Assembly (NCBI RefSeq): GCF_035830635.1
Contig: NZ_JAYMFI010000001.1
Location: 372,001 to 436,000 of the forward strand
From: Adlercreutzia shanghongiae
GTDB taxonomy: Bacteria > Actinomycetota > Coriobacteriia > Coriobacteriales > Eggerthellaceae
Direction of reading: 5' to 3'
Length of the DNA stretch: 64,000 nt
The translations under genes were made by a program, and so were the position numbers. The stretch's first letter is position 1, and every line of letters begins with the position of its first letter. The notes below the pieces were generated by a model that was given only the letters and a program-made list of their open reading frames with translations, ran no database searches and was not told the origin of the DNA. Below are positions 29,935 through 38,724 of the stretch, piece by piece.

Positions 29935-31541
29935 TATTCGCTCACCTCGATCGAGTTCATATCCGCGCGCGCGTTCACTAGCATCTCCAGCGGTATTTCC
30001 GTGCGACGCTCAACCTCCTGGCGCTCCTCGCTCACCGAGGCATCCAGGTTGCCGAAAATAGTCGTTGTTCCATCTTCGTTACGAGCCACACCGCGCACCA
30101 TCAGCACATAGGCAGAATCAGCATCGGCTTCAGGCGTCCACGTGAACTGCCAATGAACCCAGCGATCCGAAGTCGCATCGGGGGTGTCGAAGCGCGTCCA
30201 CGTGGCACCGCCATCCATGGAAAATTCCATGGCTACCATAGGTAGCTCCCATGCATTGGCCCAGCCTTCAAAAGTATAGGGCGTGCCCGCCTGCAGAACC
30301 TGCCCCTCCACCGTATTCAGAATACCCACGTTGGGCTTGTACCAGCCCTGCAGCATGCCGTCGCCGCCCACGCCCTGGGTAGAGTAATCGACGTCATCGA
30401 TGATGATCTCGGAGAAGTTCTTCGAAATGCGCGAGGCGACCTGACCGCCAATCCAAATTGCGGCCGGGTAACCATCAATCCAGGATAGCGGCTCACCATT
30501 CATCTCGTAGACAATGAGCGCATCATGACCTTCGAGGTCAGTGAGGTTCGTGCCATAATACTGAGAAGCGGCGCGGTCAGGCGATACGGTAGTCAGCCCC
30601 ACGGCGCCATCCGTTACGCCGCCTGCCTGCTCAATCACCCAGTCCAGGGGAATGCCCTTCACCTCTGCCTGGCCTATCAAGTTGCCATTAAGCGGGTTCA
30701 GCTCGCACTGCTGGCACAGTGTCGTGGTGATAGAGGGTGCCTGTTCGATGAGCTCGGGCAACGTCCAGGTTTTCTCCTCGCCCACCAGGCCCGTGATGGA
30801 AATCTGCCACGTATCGAACATTTCCTGGTCAAGGGGATCTCCGTTCACGTAATGATCCCAGCGCATCTGATCATAGTCTTTATTGAGCCAATTGATGTTG
30901 GGCAGCCCGTCGCTTATTCCTTCCTGGTCCCACACGAAGTCACCTTGAACATCCTCGACGGCGGTGATACCGGCCATGGCGCCATGTTTGACTTCTTCCC
31001 AAAGCAGCATATTGCCCTCTGAGTCAACCTCGTGGCAGGTAAAGCAGGATGGACCAGACGAGCCATCCATAGCCACGTTGTGAAGCGCATGAACCTTCGG
31101 GCCCAAGACGCCCACCCATGACATATCGTGGTGGCAGGCTTTGCACTGGGTCACATCCATGGGCATATTGAGACCGCCCATAAGCCCCGCGTGGGTGGGG
31201 TCGAAGCTCTCCAGCGTGGCACCTAGATCCAAGTGACAGGTCGCGCAACCTCGCGCATCGGCCTTCAGCACATCGATGTTGGTGCGCACGTCCGAGCCGT
31301 AGCTCGGTTGGTCGGTGGGCGTAAGCTGCACATAGCGCCCGTCCTCCAGCTGCCGGACGATGGGCCCGGCGGGGTCGTAACTCGCTTGAAGCATCACGCC
31401 ACCAGAGGCCTCACCCATCGGCTGCGCAGCCTCGGCAGCATCATTCGATGCCTTCGGCTGAGGCGCACAGCTTGCAAGCGCCAATGCACCCACCAGGGCC
31501 ACACAGGCGCTCGCGCAGATCAATTTCCGGTTCTTTTTCAT
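29934..31541 (-). CDS. Triheme cytochrome c / sulfite-oxidase-like fusion (paralogue 3)
   Basis: A 535-residue exported lipoprotein (lipobox ALASC, Cys25). Three heme-c sites: CATCH (99), CKACH (133), CFTCH (166). A sulfite oxidase/YedY-like domain spans about 245-400, with TTTLCQQCELN (Cys279 the likely Mo ligand), GNLIGQAEVKGIPLDWVIEQAG and GYPAAIWIGG. The Ig-like C-terminal domain has MEFSMDGGATWTRFDTPDA. The start at 31541 follows GAGGGGAGCAGTGG; the frame to 31619 would run over the -35 box. Transcription is probably from the MerR-type promoter at 31589-31619, controlled by the divergent MerR gene at 31702. No membrane quinone module is encoded nearby. Confidence 0.87.
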   Translation of the reverse strand: MKKNRKLICASACVALVGALALASCAPQPKASNDAAEAAQPMGEASGGVMLQASYDPAGPIVRQLEDGRYVQLTPTDQPSYGSDVRTNIDVLKADARGCATCHLDLGATLESFDPTHAGLMGGLNMPMDVTQCKACHHDMSWVGVLGPKVHALHNVAMDGSSGPSCFTCHEVDSEGNMLLWEEVKHGAMAGITAVEDVQGDFVWDQEGISDGLPNINWLNKDYDQMRWDHYVNGDPLDQEMFDTWQISITGLVGEEKTWTLPELIEQAPSITTTLCQQCELNPLNGNLIGQAEVKGIPLDWVIEQAGGVTDGAVGLTTVSPDRAASQYYGTNLTDLEGHDALIVYEMNGEPLSWIDGYPAAIWIGGQVASRISKNFSEIIIDDVDYSTQGVGGDGMLQGWYKPNVGILNTVEGQVLQAGTPYTFEGWANAWELPMVAMEFSMDGGATWTRFDTPDATSDRWVHWQFTWTPEADADSAYVLMVRGVARNEDGTTTIFGNLDASVSEERQEVERRTEIPLEMLVNARADMNSIEVSE

Positions 31542-31588
31542 GGAAACCACTGCTCCCCTCTCCTTCCATGTAAACATTACGTCGCAGA

Positions 31589-31619
31589 ACGGTAACCAGG
31601 GCCCTAGGGGAACGGTCAA
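31589..31619 (-). promoter_or_regulatory. MerR-type promoter of cytochrome-fusion pair 3
   Basis: Minus strand: -35 TTGACC (31619-31614), 19 bp spacer opening GTTCCCCTAGGG, -10 TACCGT (31594-31589). The over-long spacer and the GTTCCC element are shared with the divergent promoter at 31648. Confidence 0.65.
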
Positions 31620-31647
31620 GATTCTTTGGAGGGAAGCGGCTGTTTTG

Positions 31648-31678
31648 TTGACTGTTCCCTTGGGGCACGGTTTACTGT
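31648..31678 (+). promoter_or_regulatory. MerR-type promoter of the divergent MerR gene
   Basis: -35 TTGACT (31648-31653), 19 bp spacer opening GTTCCCTTGGGG, -10 TACTGT (31673-31678), 23 bp before the MerR start. It closely resembles the minus-strand promoter at 31589-31619, implying self-regulation and target control by the same protein. Confidence 0.62.
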
Positions 31679-31701
31679 TCGAAAGTCCAAAGGAAGGAAC
31701 T

Positions 31702-32619
31702 ATGCCTCAAGAAAAAATGCTTAAATTCGGGGCCATGGCTGAAGCGAACGGTATTTCGAAAAAAGCGCTCCGGGTCTATCAGGGAAAGGGCCTTATCGAT
31801 CCCGCCTACATTGATCGCATCTCAGGGTACCAGTACTTCAACATTGCCCAATCTGCGCAACTCGATTTGGTGGCGTCGCTGCAATCTATAGGCCTGTCAC
31901 TCGACGAGATTCGCGAGATCGGCGAGAAAAAAGACGCCCAGTACCTGCGGACGCGCATCGACGCGGCGATTGCCGATATCGAAGACAGGCAGCGCGAACT
32001 GACAGCAACACGCGAATCAGCCGAATCGCTGCGCGCCAACTGCGATCTGTTCCTCTCCCACCCTCCTTGCGACGTTGTGCTGCAGGAGGACATCGCTCCT
32101 TTTCCCATCCTGGAGTTTTCCATTCCCCGCGACGAGCCCACCCTGCTGGACCGCGAGACCTATTCAGCCGCCGAGCAATGGGAGTGGATTGTTCATTTCG
32201 TCAAACGGACCATCGCCGAGAGAGGCTGGCCGTCTCGCCTGTTCCGCAATGTCGGCTATCTTGTTGCGCCCAACGAGCTCGACGACCCGTACGCTTGGCA
32301 GCGGCGCGCATTCGTGCCCGCATCGCCCGCCTCGCCGGAAAGCCTTGAAAGCGCACAAAGTATTGCCGGCGGACCGCACTTGGTCATCTACCGCGACATT
32401 GGCTACAACGAAGACGGGGACGGCTTCGATTTCCTAATGATCCAGAAGCTATGGGCCCATGCGAGAGAACAGGGACTGTCCGTCGCGGGGGATCTTTTCG
32501 TAGAGGACATCTTCCCCTTCGCCCGCTACTTCGGCACAGACGAGGGATTGCTGCACCGCTACTGCCTGCCAGTGAAATCGACCCCGGTATCCGCTACTTC
32601 TCGGGAATGTGCTCGGTAA
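31702..32619 (+). CDS. MerR-family transcriptional regulator
   Basis: A 305-residue protein. Winged HTH KFGAMAEANGISKKALRVYQGKGLIDPAYIDRISGYQYF, then a helical linker (about 80-115), then a long C-terminal domain that aligns with that of the MerR at 17897 (LSHPPCDVVLQ versus LSHPVLFRPMF; RTIAERGWPSRLFRNVGYLV versus KALADRGWPDALFRDVGIVI). The two are therefore recent relatives and may sense related ligands. The ATG at 31702 follows AAGGAAGGAACT; the frame upstream to 31540 lies inside the promoter region. Its 3' end overlaps the convergent histidine kinase gene by 26 bp. The likely targets are the divergent cytochrome pair and itself. Confidence 0.88.
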   Translation: MPQEKMLKFGAMAEANGISKKALRVYQGKGLIDPAYIDRISGYQYFNIAQSAQLDLVASLQSIGLSLDEIREIGEKKDAQYLRTRIDAAIADIEDRQRELTATRESAESLRANCDLFLSHPPCDVVLQEDIAPFPILEFSIPRDEPTLLDRETYSAAEQWEWIVHFVKRTIAERGWPSRLFRNVGYLVAPNELDDPYAWQRRAFVPASPASPESLESAQSIAGGPHLVIYRDIGYNEDGDGFDFLMIQKLWAHAREQGLSVAGDLFVEDIFPFARYFGTDEGLLHRYCLPVKSTPVSATSRECAR

Positions 32620-34900
32620 GCAGCGCGATGAGCTCTTGGGTCTTCAGCGGCTTGGTGGTAAGGGCCGTCATGCCGGCATCGCGGGCGCGGCGGTAGCCTT
32701 CCTCGAAGGCGTCGGCCGTCTCGGCGATGATGGGCAGGCTCGCCGCATCGGGGCGGTCAAGCGCGCGAATGACCCGGGTCGCCTCGTCGCCGTCCATGCG
32801 GGGCATGCGCATGTCCATGAGCACGGCATCGTAGTAAAACGGTGCCACCGAGGCAATCTTCTGCACGGCCGCATCGCCGTCGCGGGCCTCATCGGACGCA
32901 AAGCCGTAGCCCTTGAGGATTTCCACGAGAATCTCGCGGGACAAATCGTCGTCATCTACCACGAGCACGCGACAGCCCGTGAAATCGCGCTCTTGGACCG
33001 GAACGACTCTGCCCTCCGGCGCATCAGCCTCGGGCCCTTCAGCCAGACGCAACGGCAGCGCGATGGTGAACACCGAGCCGCGGCCCACCTCGCTTTCCAC
33101 TTCGATCGTGCCGCCCAGAAGGTCCACCAGGCTCTTGGTGATGGTCATGCCGAGCCCCGTGCCCTCGGTCTTGTTGGCATAACCGAGGCCGTCGCGCTCG
33201 AAGGGGTCGAAAACCTTGCTGAGGAACTCCGGCGTCATGCCGCAGCCGGTGTCGCGCACCGTGATGATATAAGAGCCGAACCCCCGCCGGGCCTCATCGC
33301 TCTCGCGCAGGCTCATGGCCACCATGCCGCCGGCCGGGGTGAACTTGATGGCGTTGCCCAGGGTGTTCACGACAATCTGGCTCAAGCGCAGCGTGTCCGA
33401 CAGCACGTGAGGATGGGTCACCGCCACGTCAAGGGTGAAATCGAGGCTTTGGGCAGCGGCCTTGTCGGCGAACATGTTCTCGGCATCGCGGGCCAGCTCC
33501 ACCACGTTGATAGGGTCCTCGGCCAAAGACAGCTTGCCGCTTTCGATGCGGCTCACATCCAATATGTCGTTCACGAGGTTCAGCAAGTGGTCGCTCGACA
33601 AGATAATCTTATGCAGGCAGTCGCGCACCCGGCTGGTGTCTTCCAAATGGTCCAGCGCGATGTTCGCAAAGCCCGAAATGGAGTTCATGGGCGTACGAAA
33701 ATCGTGGGACATATTCGTGAGGAAGGTAGATTTCGCGCTGCTGGCATGCTCGGCCAGCTCCAGCGCGCTTTGCAGAGCACTGCGCTGGCGCAATTGCTCG
33801 TTCATCTCCTGGGTGACGTTGCGGGCGGCCAGCACAACCTTCGTTCCGTCTCCCTCAAGCCGGATGGCGCGGGCCTCCACATACTGTTCGTCGCCATTGT
33901 ATTTTCGCTGGTAGTTGAGCGCCACCTCTTTGGCGCCCTGGGCAAAGCGCGAAAGCAGCGCATCGCGGGACATATCGCGGAACACGCGCTCGCGGTCCTG
34001 CTCGACCACATAGGTCGCGATATAGCGATCGATGGTCTCGGAATACTCCGCCTCCGAGAACGGCACCGCATCGTCGCGGCCCGCCGCTCCCTCGCGCAGC
34101 CGATAGGGCTCGACGCGGTCTTCCTTCAAATCGACCAGATACAGCGCGAAGTTCTCGCGCGATAGGCTGTCGACGATATCGAAGTAATACGAGCTTTGCT
34201 CCTCGGCCTCCTTGGTGCGGGTAATGTCCTCCAGAAATCCGTAGGAGAACTGGTGCCCTCCGTTCGCATGGTGCAGGCTGAAGCGCAACCAGCGCCCGTC
34301 TGATAGCCTGCCCTCGAAGTAGATGCCGCCCGCGCGGTTGCGAAACGCCTGGGCCTGAGCGCGCACCTTTTCCACGCATTCAGCACCGAAGGCCTCGCTC
34401 ACGAAATCGACGAGGCTCGTGTAGGTGATGTCGATGCCGCACACTTCCTTGGCCGAAGGTGTCAGCAGCACGCGCTTGGTGCGCATGTCGTAGAAGAACA
34501 GCCCCGAATCGGCCTGCTCCATGGAGAGGTGCGCCGGGCTGATCCAATCGGAGACGTCCTCGATGGTAAAGGCGCAATATCCCTCCTGAATGGGAAACAC
34601 GCACACGTGCTGGAATTCCTCGAGCATCTCGTTGGCAGTTTCGAATTCGATGGTGCGGCCCTCATGGGCGGCCTGGTAGAAATAATCGAGCCAAGTGGTA
34701 TCGCCGCCCCATAGGTCGTAAACGCCCTTGCCGAGCAAATCGCTGAGGGACGAACCGGTCATGGCGGCCATGGAGGCGTTGTAGTAGTCGTAAACGATGT
34801 CGAGGGGTTTTCCCTCATCGTCGATGGTGACATGGGCAATTCCGAAAGGCTGGGGGCTCTCTTTGAGCAGCGTCGCACTCGCTTTCAGCAATTCTTCCAT
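32594..34900 (-). CDS. Hybrid sensor histidine kinase with receiver domain
   Basis: A 768-residue protein with no clear membrane segment, so probably cytosolic. Two or three PAS-like sensor regions fill residues 15-370. The HisKA domain has MSHDFRTPMNSISGF with His399. The ATPase domain has the N box (LGNAIKFTPAGG), G1 (DTGCGM) and G2 (EGTGLGMTITKSL). A C-terminal receiver domain (about 643-765) has acidic DDDD at 649-652, Asp696 as phosphorylation site (MDMRMP) and the conserved Lys (TKPLK). No Hpt or output gene is adjacent, so the signal probably passes to a distant partner or ends in the receiver itself. GAAAGGGCGGGTGCC precedes the ATG. Confidence 0.92.
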   Translation of the reverse strand: MEELLKASATLLKESPQPFGIAHVTIDDEGKPLDIVYDYYNASMAAMTGSSLSDLLGKGVYDLWGGDTTWLDYFYQAAHEGRTIEFETANEMLEEFQHVCVFPIQEGYCAFTIEDVSDWISPAHLSMEQADSGLFFYDMRTKRVLLTPSAKEVCGIDITYTSLVDFVSEAFGAECVEKVRAQAQAFRNRAGGIYFEGRLSDGRWLRFSLHHANGGHQFSYGFLEDITRTKEAEEQSSYYFDIVDSLSRENFALYLVDLKEDRVEPYRLREGAAGRDDAVPFSEAEYSETIDRYIATYVVEQDRERVFRDMSRDALLSRFAQGAKEVALNYQRKYNGDEQYVEARAIRLEGDGTKVVLAARNVTQEMNEQLRQRSALQSALELAEHASSAKSTFLTNMSHDFRTPMNSISGFANIALDHLEDTSRVRDCLHKIILSSDHLLNLVNDILDVSRIESGKLSLAEDPINVVELARDAENMFADKAAAQSLDFTLDVAVTHPHVLSDTLRLSQIVVNTLGNAIKFTPAGGMVAMSLRESDEARRGFGSYIITVRDTGCGMTPEFLSKVFDPFERDGLGYANKTEGTGLGMTITKSLVDLLGGTIEVESEVGRGSVFTIALPLRLAEGPEADAPEGRVVPVQERDFTGCRVLVVDDDDLSREILVEILKGYGFASDEARDGDAAVQKIASVAPFYYDAVLMDMRMPRMDGDEATRVIRALDRPDAASLPIIAETADAFEEGYRRARDAGMTALTTKPLKTQELIALLTEHIPEK

Positions 34901-35045
34901 GGCACCCGCCCTTTCGAAAAATCGGTGCTTTTCAATATAGCACTTTTGAGCGGATGCGCCTAGGGAAACGCGCTGTACAAGTGCCTATTTTTGAAACGCG
35001 CCTCATCATCTTGTGCAAAGGTTTGAAGCAATATGGACACCGTGC

Positions 35046-35076
35046 ACAAAAGAGGCGCCCCTTAAGGACGCCTCGC
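35046..35076 (-). terminator. Terminator of the lipoprotein gene 35111
   Basis: Minus strand GAGGCGTCC, TTAA loop, GGGGCGCCTC, then TTTTGTGC. 35 bp after the stop. Confidence 0.75.
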
Positions 35077-35110
35077 GGGCAAGCGATTCGCGGTGAGCGA
35101 GACCCGTTGC

Positions 35111-35569
35111 CTAGGCCTCGGGCTCGGCCTGCTGGTTCTCGTCGCGCTGGACCTCGGTGGCCTCGGGCGGGATGGCGCCCTTGGCAAAGCGCAGAGAGTT
35201 GCCCTCGACCGACATGACCAGCTCGCCGTTCTCCAGCGTGGCGTCAAACTGGTCGCCCTCGAACTCGAGCGTCACCGTCGAGGCGTCCTTAGCCGTCCAC
35301 GTGCCCTCCATGTTGGTGCCGAACAGGCTGATGACGGCGCTGCCGCCCTCGTTCAGCTGGACGTACACGTAAAGCCCCATGTCCTCCATCGCCTTGATGC
35401 TGTCGGCATCGAGCTCCTGACCGTCGTTCGTGCCTCCGGAAAGCATCCAGTCGCCCTGGAAGTTCGCGTCGTTGTTGCCGCCCTCCGTGCCGCCGCCAGC
35501 GCAGCCCACAAGAGCGACGCACAGGGCAAGCGCGCAAACCACCGCAGCGATAATCTTCGACTTTTTCAT
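35111..35569 (-). CDS. Small lipoprotein of unknown function
   Basis: A 152-residue protein with a lipoprotein signal (KKSKIIAAVVCALALCVALVGC, lipobox Cys at residue 23). The mature part is acidic and beta-rich (FQGDWMLSGG, TWTAKDASTVTLEFEGDQFDATLENGELVMSVEG), resembling the lipocalin-like or glycan-lyase-like small beta domains common in gut Actinobacteria lipoproteins. No catalytic residues are recognised. The ATG at 35569 follows TAAGGAGTGGGA; a GTG two codons upstream overlaps this ribosome site. It stands alone between its terminator and the divergent alkyltransferase gene. Confidence 0.75.
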   Translation of the reverse strand: MKKSKIIAAVVCALALCVALVGCAGGGTEGGNNDANFQGDWMLSGGTNDGQELDADSIKAMEDMGLYVYVQLNEGGSAVISLFGTNMEGTWTAKDASTVTLEFEGDQFDATLENGELVMSVEGNSLRFAKGAIPPEATEVQRDENQQAEPEA

Positions 35570-35724
35570 TCCCACTCCTTACTGTTCGTTGATGCTTTGC
35601 AGCTAGCTGAATCATCATAATACCTAAGTAGATAGCTCATCAATACCCAACGTGCTGTTGTTTCTCGCGCGTTCTTTCTGCTATGGTTGCCCCTAGAAAC
35701 AACGGGCAGGCGCGAAGGAGCGTC

Positions 35725-36132
35725 ATGGGCGATTTTGCTAACAGAGTGTTTGGTGTGGTGCGGCGCATTCCGCGCGGGAAGGTGGCCACCTACGGCCAGG
35801 TGGGCCGGCTCATCGGCGCGCCGCGGGCCGCGCGCTACGTGGGGTACGCCCTCCACGCGAACCCAGAGCCCGGCACCGATCCGGGGTGCACCCCCTGCCA
35901 CCGCGTTGTGTTCAAGGACGGGCGTATGGCCACCGGCTTTGCCTTCGGCGGCCCCGACGAGCAGCGCAAGATGCTGGCCGCAGAGGGCGTCGCCTTCGAC
36001 GACGAAGGCCGTGTGCTCATGGACCAACACCAATGGGACGGCCGGCCCGAAAACGGCGACGATGATGCTCCCATGGGTCCTCCCGCCGACTTCGACTGGG
36101 AGGCCGAGCTGGCCGAACGCCCCCGCGCCTGA
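35725..36132 (+). CDS. Alkylated-DNA cysteine S-methyltransferase (short MGMT/Ogt type)
   Basis: A 135-residue protein consisting of the DNA-binding/active-site domain only: FANRVFGVVRRIPRGKVATYGQVGRLIGAPRAARYVGYAL, then CTPCHRVVFKDGRMA. The active-site PCHR is intact, so it could accept an alkyl group on Cys, unlike the related ATL proteins, in which Trp replaces the Cys. It lacks the N-terminal domain of full-length MGMT, and ends with a divergent acidic tail rich in Asp and Pro. I start at 35725 because GAAGGAGCGTC precedes it. It repairs O6-alkylguanine or flags it for repair. Confidence 0.88.
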   Translation: MGDFANRVFGVVRRIPRGKVATYGQVGRLIGAPRAARYVGYALHANPEPGTDPGCTPCHRVVFKDGRMATGFAFGGPDEQRKMLAAEGVAFDDEGRVLMDQHQWDGRPENGDDDAPMGPPADFDWEAELAERPRA

Positions 36133-36333
36133 GACACCTGCGCGACCCCGAGCCCTGACCGAATTTTCAACCGCTCGCCTCCTCGCCCGTTCACTGCTCT
36201 CATTTTCGCGTTTCTCGGGCTCCTGCTCGCTACGTGCGCCCTCGCTGGGTACTAGCATCAGGAAGCAAATTCACTAGTTGACCTCGCAACTTATCACGCG
36301 TAACAAATCTGACAATTTGATGACAAAATCCTC

Positions 36334-36364
36334 TTGACCTTAAACCATGTTCAGGGTTTAACCT
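36334..36364 (+). promoter_or_regulatory. MerR-type promoter of the flavoprotein/cytochrome operon
   Basis: -35 TTGACC (36334-36339), 19 bp spacer, -10 TAACCT (36359-36364). The spacer region holds the dyad TTAAACC-N7-GGTTTAA. It lies in the 304 bp gap 36133-36436 and 73 bp before the flavoprotein start. The rest of the gap shows nothing notable. Confidence 0.62.
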
Positions 36365-36436
36365 CGCGTTGTGTCGATTTTGTGCATGGCCCATGGAGGC
36401 CCTGTGCAAAATCATAACCAACGAGAAGGAGGGAAC

Positions 36437-38149
36437 ATGAGCAAGACCAAGCTGACGAGACGCGACTTCCTCAAGGGCGCTGGCGTCACGGGCGTGGCCG
36501 GCGCACTCGCCCTGGGCGGCGCGGGCGTGGCCTTCGCCGAGGATGCCGAGGCTGCTGGCGAGGCCGTAGCAGCGGGCAACCCGTACTCCGCAGCATTGGG
36601 CAGCGACGCATCGCTTCTGCCCATGCGCAAGGCGGAGTGCCCCGGCCCCCACGGCCCCGTAGCATTCGAGGATCGCACTATCGGCGATGACGAGATTGTC
36701 GCTACCGAGGACACCGAGGTGCTCATCATCGGTGCCGGCATCGGCGGCATCATGGCGAGCCTCAAGGCTGCCGAAGAGGGTGCGAAGGTTCTCATGATCG
36801 AGAAGATGACCGAGGGCCGAAGCGCCTGGGAAAGCTTCGGCGCCACTCAGGCTACGTTCCAGAAAGAACAGGGCATCAAGATCGACGACGCCCAACTCAT
36901 TGATGAGATTCTGCGCGCAAGCGACTGGCGCGCCGACCCGGAGGTCATTACTTCCTACGTGAAGCACTCCGGCGAGGTGGCCGACTTCTGGCAGGCCATG
37001 TTCGACAAGACGGGCACCGGTTGGCAGATTTACAAGTTCGACCAGGCCCCCAACTACAACGGCTTCCCTGTCATCGACTCCTACGTGAACTTCCGCATGC
37101 CCGAGGGCATCTCCAAAACTTGGCTGTTCGGTCTGCATGTGTGCGAGGACCTGCTGAAGGCCGGCTCCATGTACCCGAACTGGGAAGTGCGCTACTCCAC
37201 GCCGGCCGTGCAGCTGGTGAAGGAGGGTAACCGCGTCGCCGGCGCCATTGCCAAGACCGCCGACGGCTACATCCGCATCAACGCCAGCAAGGGCGTACTC
37301 ATCGCTACGGGCGGTTACGATGCCAACCCCGAGATGATGCAGGCCTGGGTGCGCCCCGAAGATTACGAGTCTTCTTCCTGGTGGAACCCGTCCTGGGGCA
37401 CCACGGGCGACGGCCATATGATGGGCCTGGCCGTAGGCGCCGATATGGACTCGCTACCCCAGCCGGTGATGAACTTCTCGAACGCCACGCCCTCCACCTT
37501 CGTGGAGAAGCGCGTCTACTTCCCCGGCGCAATGAACTGGGGCATTATGGTCACCGAAGAGGGCAAGCGCTTCACCAATGAGAACAATCCGCGCCAGTAC
37601 GCCGGCAACGCCATGAACCTGCAGATTCGCCGTGGTCATACCTGCTTCTGCATCTTCGACGAGGCCATGATCGCCAGCTCTCTTGAGAAGGGCGGCGATG
37701 CGGCCCGCGGCCAGCTCGACCGCGATGAGGCCAAGGGGCACCTGTTCCGCGGCGCCTCCATTGCCGAAGTGGCCCAGAAAGCCGGCATCGACGGCGCTGC
37801 GCTTGAAGCGACCATCAACGAGTACAACCAGCTGTTCGCCGACAAGGTCGAGCGCGATCCGGAGTACTACCGCTACACGGGCAACAACCAAGCCTTCACT
37901 GGCGGCACGTACTATGCGCTGCTCACCTGCAACGTCATCCTGGCTACCGTGGGCGGCTTGGCCATCAACGGCAATGCCCAGGTGCTCGACACCACCGGCG
38001 CTCCCATCGAGGGCCTTTACGCCACGGGCAACGCCTCGGGCAGCTTCTATTCGGGCAACTATCCGCGCCACATTCCTGGCACGTCCGTGGGACGCGCCGC
38101 CACCTTCGGATATGTGGCCGCTGACCACATGGTGAACGGAGGCAACTAA
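36437..38149 (+). CDS. Tat-exported FAD-dependent reductase (flavocytochrome c/fumarate reductase family)
   Basis: A 570-residue protein with Tat motif TRRDFLKG (6-13) and signal to about residue 35. FAD is bound by VLIIGAGIGGIMASLKAAEEGAKVLMIEK (about residues 96-124) and by the C-terminal GLYATGNASGSFYSGNYPRHIPGTSVGRAATFGYVAADHMV. The fumarate-reductase-type substrate domain lies between. The cytochrome gene follows with a TAATG overlap, so the pair forms a split flavocytochrome: hemes on the small subunit feed the flavin subunit. Many such pairs in Eggerthellaceae reduce host or diet acids with C=C bonds or steroid lactones (family knowledge); this substrate is unknown. GAGAAGGAGGGAAC precedes the ATG. 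A MerR gene lies downstream. Confidence 0.92.
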   Translation: MSKTKLTRRDFLKGAGVTGVAGALALGGAGVAFAEDAEAAGEAVAAGNPYSAALGSDASLLPMRKAECPGPHGPVAFEDRTIGDDEIVATEDTEVLIIGAGIGGIMASLKAAEEGAKVLMIEKMTEGRSAWESFGATQATFQKEQGIKIDDAQLIDEILRASDWRADPEVITSYVKHSGEVADFWQAMFDKTGTGWQIYKFDQAPNYNGFPVIDSYVNFRMPEGISKTWLFGLHVCEDLLKAGSMYPNWEVRYSTPAVQLVKEGNRVAGAIAKTADGYIRINASKGVLIATGGYDANPEMMQAWVRPEDYESSSWWNPSWGTTGDGHMMGLAVGADMDSLPQPVMNFSNATPSTFVEKRVYFPGAMNWGIMVTEEGKRFTNENNPRQYAGNAMNLQIRRGHTCFCIFDEAMIASSLEKGGDAARGQLDRDEAKGHLFRGASIAEVAQKAGIDGAALEATINEYNQLFADKVERDPEYYRYTGNNQAFTGGTYYALLTCNVILATVGGLAINGNAQVLDTTGAPIEGLYATGNASGSFYSGNYPRHIPGTSVGRAATFGYVAADHMVNGGN

Positions 38150-38565
38150 TGAGCAAGAAGAACCTGAGCGTGAAAGCGCTGATCGCGCTGTCCACCGTCG
38201 CCCTCGTGGCCGCCCTGGCCGCTGCGGGCTGCGCCCCGGCCGGCGATGCCGACAAGACCGACATGGCCGGCACCGGCGCCGCTACCGAGCAGACCGCGGC
38301 CAGCGAGGCCGACCCTACCGATCCTACGGGTCCCTATGTGTCAGACGAGGCCTGCCTCGCCTGCCATGGCGGCTCCTATGAGGCCCATGCCGAGCAGACC
38401 GCCGACCTGGGACAATGGAACCCTCACGCCTCCATCCACGGCGGCTATAACTCCTGCGACAACTGCCACGAGAGGGGCCAGGAAGTCACCCGCAACTGGT
38501 GCTCCAATTGCCATACCTACTCGGCAGAAGGATCCGAATACCACGAGGATTCCCTGTTCCTGTAG
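38149..38565 (+). CDS. Triheme c-type cytochrome lipoprotein, partner of the flavin reductase
   Basis: A 138-residue exported lipoprotein (lipobox AAAGC, Cys28), with a Thr/Ala/Asp-rich linker to residue 62. Three heme-c motifs are present: CLACH (69), CDNCH (103), CSNCH (118). Extra His residues (78-98) are available as distal ligands. The ATG overlaps the flavoprotein stop (TAATG). It should carry electrons from a membrane quinol dehydrogenase to the flavin subunit. It is shorter than the tetraheme domain of Shewanella flavocytochromes. A terminator follows at 38591. Confidence 0.92.
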   Translation: MSKKNLSVKALIALSTVALVAALAAAGCAPAGDADKTDMAGTGAATEQTAASEADPTDPTGPYVSDEACLACHGGSYEAHAEQTADLGQWNPHASIHGGYNSCDNCHERGQEVTRNWCSNCHTYSAEGSEYHEDSLFL

Positions 38566-38590
38566 CAGCTCAAATTATTGAGCCCTCCGG

Positions 38591-38627
38591 AAACCCCGGT
38601 CAGGCTTCGCGTCGGCCGGGGTTTTTC
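38591..38627 (+). terminator. Terminator of the flavoprotein/cytochrome operon
   Basis: AACCCCGGTC / GGCCGGGGTT stem with a 12-base loop, followed by TTTTCC. Confidence 0.85.
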
Positions 38628-38724
38628 CTTGTCTTTATTCGAAGGTCGGTGACGCTTCTCGCGCCATCGATGGAAACCAGATACGATAAGAGCACATCCT
38701 TTGCGCGTCTTGGGGAGGAAGACC

